Below are positions 54,819-60,758 of a stretch of 60,758 nt of DNA, one piece after another. A program made the translations under genes and the position numbers. Every line of letters starts with the position of its first letter. The first letter of the stretch is position 1. The notes beneath the pieces are model-generated. The model searched no databases. It saw nothing but the letters and a program-made list of their open reading frames with translations, and was not told the DNA's origin. Source of the stretch: Candidatus Acidiferrum typicum. GTDB lineage: Bacteria; Acidobacteriota; Terriglobia; Acidiferrales; UBA7541. The DNA lies in assembly GCA_025463055.1 (NCBI GenBank), contig JAOAPV010000083.1, positions 1 to 60,758 of the forward strand, read 5' to 3'.

Positions 54819-55627
54819 GCGAAATTTCTATCCGTGAAGAGGAGCCAAAGGCAGACAGCGGCGAAGCTCCGAATTTCTTCGAATTTCGCGACGTGAGCAA
54901 GGGCTTTGACGGTCGGCCGGTCTTGGATCGGGTGAGCTTCACGGTCAAGCGTGGCGAAACCTGCGTGATCATGGGACGCAGCGGCGTAGGCAAGTCCGTA
55001 TCCCTGAAACACATCATGGGTTTTCTCAAGCCGGACTCCGGCCGCATTTTCATTGATGGCCAGGACGTCACCGATTTCAGCGAGAAACAGTTTGCGGAGA
55101 TTCGGCGCAAGGTCACCATGGTCTTTCAGTCCGGCGCGCTTTTCGATTCGCTGACCGTCGGGGACAACATCGGCTTTCCGTTGGAAGGGCAGCCCGGACT
55201 GACCGCGGACGATATTGATGCGACCGTCGACAAACTGGCGCACTTGCTGGAAGTTGACGAGGTGCTGGATAGATTGCCCGGCGAGCTATCGACGGGCATG
55301 CGCCGAGCAGTGGCCATCGCGCGCGCTCTCGCGCAAAATCCCGAAGCGATTTTGTACGACGAGCCGACAACCATGGTCGATCCCATCATGGCCGGGCACA
55401 TGGGCGGGTTGATTTTGCGGCTGAAAAACGCGTTTCACAAAACCTCGATTGTCGTTACGCACGACACGCATCTGGCCAAGCGCCTTGCGGACACCGTGGT
55501 CTTCTTGCAGGACGGCCGCGTGACCTTCTTTGGTTCCTGGAGTGACTTCGAAAACTCCGATGATCCCTTCCTCCAACACTTCCTGAAAGAAGACGAGCTA
55601 ATCCCCGCTCTGGATGTAACTTTGTGA
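54815..55627 (+). CDS. ABC transporter ATP-binding protein, MlaF/Ttg2A type
   Basis: The 270-residue ATPase has Walker A GRSGVGKS, Q-loop MVFQSGALFDSLTV, signature ELSTGMRRAVAIARAL, Walker B AILYDEPTT and the switch His in VVTHDTHLA. The SGALFDSLTV and TTMVDPI blocks place it with MlaF, the ATPase of MCE-type phospholipid transporters. No permease or MCE-domain gene is nearby, so its partner is elsewhere. The GTG start overlaps the mobA stop by four bases and its own stop overlaps the next start by four. Confidence 0.9.
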   Translation: MSEISIREEEPKADSGEAPNFFEFRDVSKGFDGRPVLDRVSFTVKRGETCVIMGRSGVGKSVSLKHIMGFLKPDSGRIFIDGQDVTDFSEKQFAEIRRKVTMVFQSGALFDSLTVGDNIGFPLEGQPGLTADDIDATVDKLAHLLEVDEVLDRLPGELSTGMRRAVAIARALAQNPEAILYDEPTTMVDPIMAGHMGGLILRLKNAFHKTSIVVTHDTHLAKRLADTVVFLQDGRVTFFGSWSDFENSDDPFLQHFLKEDELIPALDVTL

Positions 55628-57093
55628 GCCAACGAGGCTCGGGGGTAAACACAATCTCGGCAGCCGCCGCGAATCCCATCGCACAACTGCGCAAGGAAAT
55701 GGGCTTTTGGGATGTGCTGTTCTTCAACATCGCCACGGTGCTGGGGCCGCGATGGATTGCGGCCGCGGCGCACAACGGCACGTCATCGATCAGCCTGTGG
55801 GTAATCGCGGCAGTCTTCTTTTTTGTCCCGAGCGCGATGATTATCAACGAGCTGTCTTCGCGATTTCCCGAAGAGGGCGGTCTGTACGTTTGGGCCAAGG
55901 AAGCGTTCGGAGATTTTCACGGCTTTGTCGCCGGATGGAATTATTGGATCTACACGGTTTTTTATTTTCCGGGGCTGCTCCTCGCCAGTGCATCCATGAG
56001 CGCGTACATAATCGGCGAAGGTGGCGGCACGTTGGCGCAGAATCGCACGTTCCTGCTGCTAGTGTCCCTGGGCCTGCTGCTCGTTGCGGTGATTCTGAAC
56101 ATCATTGGCCTGAACATCGGCAAGTGGCTTCAGAATGCTGGCGGCGTTTCCACGTATGTACCGTTGCTGACTCTGGTACTCATTGCCGGAATTGTGTGGC
56201 TGCGCCATGGCTCCGTGACTCCGTTTACCTGGGCAAACATCTGGCCGGTATGGAATTGGGATACGGTCAATTTTTGGTCGCAGATTGCGTTTGCGTTTAC
56301 CGGGCTCGAGCTGGTTTCCGCGATGAGCGCGGAAGTTCGCGATCCGCGGCGCACGCTGCCTCGCGCGGTCTTTGCCGCGGGCGCACTAATCGCCCTGATG
56401 TACACCGCGGGCACCGTTGCGGTGTTGGTGCTGGTGCCGCCGCCGGATGTTTCCCCGACGTCTGGCGTGTTTCATGCGATTACGGTCGGTGCCATCGTCC
56501 TCAAAATTGGTTTCGTGGGCATTCTCGCTGCGATTCTCGTCACGGTAGGAAACGCAGGCGGTGTCGGCAGCACCGTCGCAGGAATCGCTCGCGTGCCGTT
56601 CGTCGTGGGCATCGATCGTTATTTGCCGAAGGCCTTCGGGAAAATCCATCCGCGCTGGAAGACGCCGTATGTTTCCATCATTGTGCAGGCGGTAGCTTCT
56701 GGTGCGATCCTGCTGCTCAGTCAAATCAGCGAAACGACACGCGGCGCATATCAAGGCTTGGTCGACGTTGCCATCATCCTTTACTTCATTCCATTTCTAT
56801 ACATGTTCGCCGCGGCGATTAAGCTCGCCAGCCGCAAGGACCGACTCGAAAATCCGCACGCTGTGCTGATCCCGGGAGGGAATCCAGGCGTGTGGATCGT
56901 GAGTGGCATGGCATTCGCCGTGACGCTACTGTCGATTATCGTTTCGCTGTTCCCGCCCGGCGATTCGTCCAACCGTGGGCTATTCCTGATAAAAGTAGTG
57001 GGCTCGACGCTGGCCGCAATGGCCTTGGGATTGACGCTGTATTATCGCGGCGTGCGAGCGAAGCGCAAAGATGCAGCGGACGCGACCGATTAA
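55624..57093 (+). CDS. APC-superfamily amino acid permease
   Basis: This 489-residue amino-acid/polyamine transporter has about twelve spans. Helix 1 is FWDVLFFNIATVLGPRWIAAAA, helix 2 gives NELSSRFPEEGGLYVWAKEAFG, helix 6 ends AFTGLELVSAMSAEVRDPRR and a later block is GNAGGVGSTVAGIAR. Substrate is unknown. The GTG start overlaps the ATPase stop by four bases, so all three genes (mobA, MlaF-like, permease) are translationally linked though functionally unlike. Its stop overlaps the convergent ribE stop by four bases. Confidence 0.9.
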   Translation: MSQRGSGVNTISAAAANPIAQLRKEMGFWDVLFFNIATVLGPRWIAAAAHNGTSSISLWVIAAVFFFVPSAMIINELSSRFPEEGGLYVWAKEAFGDFHGFVAGWNYWIYTVFYFPGLLLASASMSAYIIGEGGGTLAQNRTFLLLVSLGLLLVAVILNIIGLNIGKWLQNAGGVSTYVPLLTLVLIAGIVWLRHGSVTPFTWANIWPVWNWDTVNFWSQIAFAFTGLELVSAMSAEVRDPRRTLPRAVFAAGALIALMYTAGTVAVLVLVPPPDVSPTSGVFHAITVGAIVLKIGFVGILAAILVTVGNAGGVGSTVAGIARVPFVVGIDRYLPKAFGKIHPRWKTPYVSIIVQAVASGAILLLSQISETTRGAYQGLVDVAIILYFIPFLYMFAAAIKLASRKDRLENPHAVLIPGGNPGVWIVSGMAFAVTLLSIIVSLFPPGDSSNRGLFLIKVVGSTLAAMALGLTLYYRGVRAKRKDAADATD

Positions 57094-57749
57094 AAACCTT
57101 GTTCGGTGAGCTCGGCGAGCGAAATCTTTGTCATCGGTTTTGACGAGCGCGCTTCGAGATAACGCTCGACGTATTTCCCAAGAATATCGCCTTCGAGATT
57201 GACGGCGTCGCCGGGTTTGCGATCGCGGATGTTGGTGTGTTCGTAGGTATAGGGGATGACGGCGATCTCCGCAATGCCGTCGCGCCAGTCTGCGACAGTA
57301 AGACTGGCGCCGTCGATTGTAATCGAGCCCTTGGGCACAATGTAGCGCGCGAAGCTCTCGGGAACTTCCACGCCGTACCACCAGTTTTCGCCCTCAGGCC
57401 GCAGATGCGCTACGCGGCCGGTTCCATCCACATGACCCAGAACAAAGTGGCCGCCGAATTCCTTGCCTGCCGTGAGCGGCTGCTCGAGATTGACGCGCGC
57501 GCCTTTTCGCAGCGCCGCGCCACTGTTCACACCGAAAGACGTCTTGCGAACGGTTTCGCCGGAGAGATCAGCGGAGAAGCGGTCATTGTCGACGGAAACG
57601 ACGGTGAGGCAGCAGCCGTTCACGGCGATGCTGTTGGAAACAGCGAGCTTGCACACGAGCGTCGGAGCGTGAACAGTCACACGCCCGCCATCATTTTGCA
57701 GCGAGAGAGACTCGATCCTGCCAAGATGCTCAACAATTCCGGTGAACAT
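57090..57749 (-). CDS. ribE: riboflavin synthase alpha subunit
   Basis: This enzyme makes riboflavin from two 6,7-dimethyl-8-ribityllumazine molecules. The 219-residue chain has the duplicated lumazine-binding fold. It starts MFTGIVEHLGRIESL, the first barrel has SIAVNGCCLTVVSVD with the essential Cys region, and the second has GSITIDGASLTVADW, with GHFVLGHVDGTG between. A riboflavin-pathway neighbour, ribD, lies 63 bp upstream on the same strand. No FMN riboswitch was recognised in the short gap. Confidence 0.96.
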   Translation of the reverse strand: MFTGIVEHLGRIESLSLQNDGGRVTVHAPTLVCKLAVSNSIAVNGCCLTVVSVDNDRFSADLSGETVRKTSFGVNSGAALRKGARVNLEQPLTAGKEFGGHFVLGHVDGTGRVAHLRPEGENWWYGVEVPESFARYIVPKGSITIDGASLTVADWRDGIAEIAVIPYTYEHTNIRDRKPGDAVNLEGDILGKYVERYLEARSSKPMTKISLAELTEQGF

Positions 57750-57812
57750 CAGTCTGAGAATACCATTTCGCCTACCAAAATCGCGTTATGGACACTCAGA
57801 TGGTCGATAATT

Positions 57813-58922
57813 TCAGTTGCGATAAACATTTTGCAGATAGGCTTCGATCGCGACATCTGGCCCGAATTGCTCGACTCGCAGATTATGAAGCGGCCCGTGC
57901 GCAAGAGACGACATGTGCGCGAACGGAACACCAACATCGCCCGCAAATTTTGGCGCGTAGAAAAGCATTAGTTTGTGCACCAGGCCCGCCGAAAGCGCGG
58001 CGCCGTTCAGCGTGGGGCCGGCTTCGAGCAACGCACTCAGGATTTCGCGTCGGCCGAGTTCGGTAAGCACGGCGTTGAGATCGATGCAGCCGCGTGTCGC
58101 TCGGGCGCGAACGAGTTCAACGCCTTCCTTTTGTAGTCTGCGCGCCCTGATGGAATTAAGCGGCGCCGCCGTGAAGACGAGCAGGTCATCATCCGCGGTC
58201 TGCACGATTCGGGATTTCAGCGGCAGGCGCAGTTTCGTGTCGAGAATTACGCGCAGAAGGCGACGGCGCCGCGGCAAACCGGTGCGATCCGTAAGCAGCG
58301 GATCGTCCGCTAGAATCGTGCCAATGCCAGTGAGCAGCGCATCCGACGCATGCCGCATGCGATGAACTTCCGCCCGCGATTCCTCGGATGTCACCCATGT
58401 GGACCGGCCATGTTTTTTCGCCTGAAGCAGAGCCAGTTGACCGTCCAGGGTGAGTGCCGACTTTAACGTGACGAATGGTTTCTTCGCCCGAATCCAGCAA
58501 GCAAACGCCTCATTCAGCCGGCGCGCTTCCTCTTCAAGCGCTCCGCACGATGTTTCGATATTCGCCGCGCGCAGACGCTCGAATCCGCGGCCGGAAGTTG
58601 CCGGGTTGGGATCTTGCATCGCCGCGACCACTCGCTGTACGCCTGCGGCAATAATCGCTTCCGTACACGGTCCAGTGCGGCCGGTGTGGTTGCAAGGCTC
58701 AAGCGAAACGTACAGCGTCGCGCCTCGTGCTCTTTCTCCGGCGTATTTCAGCGCAACAATTTCCGCGTGATCGCGCCATTCATATTGATGAAAACCTTCG
58801 CCTACGATTTGGCCGTCGCGCACGATCACGCAGCCAACATGCGGATTCGGGCTGGCCAAGCCAACGCCTTTGTGAGCCAGGCTCAGCGCGTGTTCCATGA
58901 AACGGATGTCGTGTGCGTCCAC
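57813..58922 (-). CDS. ribD: bifunctional riboflavin deaminase/reductase RibD
   Basis: This enzyme performs the deamination and reduction steps of riboflavin synthesis. The N-terminal 150 residues are a CDA-fold deaminase with zinc ligands in HAEIVAL and PCNHTGRTGPC. The C-terminal reductase part has PFVTLKSALTLDGQLAL and LLEAGPTLNGAAL. The length (369) is normal. The start is four bases from the ftsY stop, so ftsY, ribD and ribE probably share a transcript. Confidence 0.96.
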   Translation of the reverse strand: MDAHDIRFMEHALSLAHKGVGLASPNPHVGCVIVRDGQIVGEGFHQYEWRDHAEIVALKYAGERARGATLYVSLEPCNHTGRTGPCTEAIIAAGVQRVVAAMQDPNPATSGRGFERLRAANIETSCGALEEEARRLNEAFACWIRAKKPFVTLKSALTLDGQLALLQAKKHGRSTWVTSEESRAEVHRMRHASDALLTGIGTILADDPLLTDRTGLPRRRRLLRVILDTKLRLPLKSRIVQTADDDLLVFTAAPLNSIRARRLQKEGVELVRARATRGCIDLNAVLTELGRREILSALLEAGPTLNGAALSAGLVHKLMLFYAPKFAGDVGVPFAHMSSLAHGPLHNLRVEQFGPDVAIEAYLQNVYRN

Positions 58923-58925
58923 GAA

Positions 58926-59891
58926 TCAGTCGAAGAGCGAGTTGGCGTAAGTTTCGGCGTCGAAGGGAATGAGGTCGTTGATTTGCTCGCCCGTGCCAAC
59001 GAAGCGAATGGGCAGCGCAAGCTCGCGCGAAATCGCCACCACGATGCCGCCTTTGGCGGTGCCGTCGAGCTTGGTGAGAATGATGCCGGTGACTCCAACC
59101 GTAGCAGTGAATTCGCGCGCCTGCGCCAGCCCATTCTGCCCGGTGGTCGCATCGAGAACGAGCAAGACATCATGCGGCGCGCCGGGAATCACTTTCGCTG
59201 CCGTGCGCTTCATCTTATCGAGCTCGGCCATTAGATTCGCTTTCGTGTGCAAGCGGCCGGCCGTGTCCACAATCACAGCGTCGGACGAGCGCGCCTTCGC
59301 GGCGGCAACTGCATCGTAGACCACGGCTGCGGGGTCGGCGCCGGATTTTTGCTTAATCACTTCAATGCCGTTGCGCTGCGCCCAAATTTCAAGCTGTTCG
59401 ACGGCGGCGGCGCGAAAGGTGTCCGCGGCGCAGAGAATCACGCTGGAGCCTTCTTTGCGCAAACGATTTGCCAGCTTGCCGATACTGGTGGTTTTCCCTG
59501 CGCCGTTAACTCCAACAACGAAGATAACCCGTGGGCCCTTCCCGTTCGTTGAGCCGGCAACAACACCGGGTTTCAAGCGTTTCGAGCCATCAGAAGCATT
59601 GAGGATTCGCACAATGTGCGACTTGATTTCGCCTTTGAGCTGCGATGCATCAGAGAGCGCATTGCGATCCATCTTTTCGCGCACGGCATCGAGAATTTCG
59701 CGCGTGGTCCCGACGCCAAGATCAGCCGAAAGCAGTGCATTCTCAAGCTGCTTCAGCAGCGCCGGATCAACCTTCTTTTCACCGAGGAAAATGGTGTCGA
59801 CGGTTTCCGACAGCGCTGCCTTGGTTTTGCTAACGCTCGCCTTGAGGCGTTCCGCTAGCGTCGGTTCCGGTTTGCCAAAAAGGGTGATCAT
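58926..59891 (-). CDS. ftsY: signal recognition particle receptor FtsY
   Basis: This GTPase docks SRP-ribosome complexes at the membrane. The product of about 321 residues has an N domain (KPEPTLAERLKASVSKTKAAL) and an NG GTPase with G1 GVNGAGKTTSIGKLA, the DTFRAAAVEQL block, G3 VDTAGRLHTKANLM and G4 TKLDGTAKGG. The long acidic N-terminal A domain of E. coli is absent, as in many bacteria. The Met at 59891 matches the usual start; a start at 59918 adds nine residues. Confidence 0.97.
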   Translation of the reverse strand: MITLFGKPEPTLAERLKASVSKTKAALSETVDTIFLGEKKVDPALLKQLENALLSADLGVGTTREILDAVREKMDRNALSDASQLKGEIKSHIVRILNASDGSKRLKPGVVAGSTNGKGPRVIFVVGVNGAGKTTSIGKLANRLRKEGSSVILCAADTFRAAAVEQLEIWAQRNGIEVIKQKSGADPAAVVYDAVAAAKARSSDAVIVDTAGRLHTKANLMAELDKMKRTAAKVIPGAPHDVLLVLDATTGQNGLAQAREFTATVGVTGIILTKLDGTAKGGIVVAISRELALPIRFVGTGEQINDLIPFDAETYANSLFD

Positions 59892-60023
59892 TTCATGCGC
59901 GCTCACGTGGAGCGCCAAACAAAAGTGTAACAGAAGAGCCGTCCGGCTATTTTGAAGGAGGGGAGGGCGATCCGAGTATTCCCGCTTTTGCGTTGGTGAT
60001 CAGCCCCAGGTTGCTTAGGGACT

Positions 60024-60758
60024 TTAGACCTGAACTTCGACAGCGCTAAGGCGGAGCTTGCCCGCCATCACGGCGGCTTCCAGTGCATTCACGACGATGG
60101 TGTCGAACTTACTGCCCGCGAGCGCTTTAATTTTGCCGAGCGCGTAGTCGAGGTCCATCGCGGATTGATACGGGCGATTGGTGGTCATCGCGTCAAGCGT
60201 GTCGGCAACACCGATGATGCGCGCCATCAGCGGAATCTGCGGAGCAGTCAAGCCATAAGGATAGCCGCGTCCGTCCATGTGTTCGTGGTGCAGCTCGATG
60301 CCCGGCAGCATGTTCTTGAGCTGCGAGACAGGGCGCATGATGTTCGCGCCTTTCACCGTGTGCTGCTTCATCAGCTCGAACTCTTCAGCTGTGAGCGCGC
60401 CCGGCTTCTTCAGCACGCGATCCTCGACGCCGATTTTGCCCACGTCGTGCAGAAGCGCGGAAATGCGCAGCGTGTCCAGGTCCCCGGGATTGAGCCCCAA
60501 CTCGCGGCCAATGAGCGTGGAATACTTCGCCACGCGGCCGGAGTGACCGCGCGTGTACGGATCCTTTTCGTCGATGGCCGCAGCAAGCATGCGGATGGAA
60601 CCAACGAACAGCTCGCGATTTTCCTCCGCGGATTCCTTCAGCCGCTCGATGTACTCTTCGATGTCGCCGGCCATTTTATTGAAGTTTTCGGCCAGCTCGC
60701 TGATTTCCGATGCGCCGCGCACCGGCGAGCGTTGATGAAATTCGCCGCGGCTGATAGC
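60024..60758 (-). CDS. HAMP/HD-GYP cyclic-di-GMP phosphodiesterase, 3' part
   Basis: The gene runs off the right edge, so only the last ~244 codons are seen. The fragment opens inside a HAMP domain (ASEISELAENFNKMAGDIEEYI) leading into a coiled helix. An HD-GYP domain follows, with the metal HD in LLHDVGKIG and the GYP region in HHEHMDGRGYPYG. HD-GYP proteins usually degrade c-di-GMP. The upstream sensor part lies outside the window. It ends 132 bp before the ftsY start, the same strand. Confidence 0.92.
   Translation of the reverse strand, partial: AISRGEFHQRSPVRGASEISELAENFNKMAGDIEEYIERLKESAEENRELFVGSIRMLAAAIDEKDPYTRGHSGRVAKYSTLIGRELGLNPGDLDTLRISALLHDVGKIGVEDRVLKKPGALTAEEFELMKQHTVKGANIMRPVSQLKNMLPGIELHHEHMDGRGYPYGLTAPQIPLMARIIGVADTLDAMTTNRPYQSAMDLDYALGKIKALAGSKFDTIVVNALEAAVMAGKLRLSAVEVQV

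Overview
The window looks like a chromosomal segment of a moderately high-GC soil-type bacterium, most likely an Acidobacteriota member. The evidence is the mix of large secreted BNR-repeat proteins, carboxypeptidase-regulatory-domain proteins, S9/M28/M20 peptidases, a non-spore-former GerMN gene fused into an amidase-rph-rdgB-nth operon, and degenerate noncoding repeats between genes. This assignment is inferred from gene content; no rRNA or tRNA gene was seen.

Layout. 0-7 kb: degenerate repeat DNA, a pentapeptide-repeat membrane protein, acetyl-CoA synthetase, a repeat-bearing noncoding stretch and small orphan genes. 6.9-7.8 kb: a REP-type transposase (RAYT) gene flanked by three copies of a hairpin-forming repeat. 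7.9-15 kb: a divergent MFS transporter, then a tightly spaced run of TSUP exporter, MFS transporter, Ldh2-type dehydrogenase and an enoyl-CoA hydratase/3-hydroxyacyl-CoA dehydrogenase fusion. 15-18.8 kb: an overlapping minus-strand operon (amidase, GerMN, RNase PH, RdgB, endonuclease III). 18.9-25.9 kb: a giant BNR-repeat secreted protein, an APC permease with a clear terminator, and an S9 peptidase.

26.0-26.9 kb holds the most striking item: a membrane-anchored peroxiredoxin-like gene interrupted by one in-frame TGA exactly where the peroxidatic cysteine of the W-C-P-F-C type motif belongs, with a small hairpin starting 10 nt downstream whose loop fits bacterial SECIS rules. It is a strong selenoprotein candidate. 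27-34 kb: two secreted carboxypeptidase-regulatory-like proteins, an orphan receiver protein with no conventional start, and a lactate/glycolate permease. 34-38 kb: glcDEF. 38-41 kb: two secreted metallopeptidase-type hydrolases.

41-48 kb is a patchwork of small accessory and stress genes: a protein with an internal duplication, thioredoxin 2, a DUF1931 histone-fold protein, an ankyrin protein, a PIN/RHH toxin-antitoxin pair with its operator, a monooxygenase-fold protein, a cNMP-binding DUF1003 protein and a DUF899 protein. 48.3-50.5 kb: groESL with a textbook sigma-70 promoter, CIRCE operator and terminator. 50.7-57 kb: a histidine kinase/NtrC-type regulator pair, then mobA, an MlaF-type ATPase and an APC permease in overlapping frames. 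57-60.8 kb: ribE, ribD, ftsY and the 3' part of a HAMP/HD-GYP gene that runs off the end.

The connected themes are carboxylate and fatty-acid oxidation (Acs, FadB-like, Ldh2, LctP/GlcDEF), extracellular peptide breakdown with amino-acid permeases, and thiol/redox defence (selenoperoxiredoxin candidate, TrxC, DUF899).
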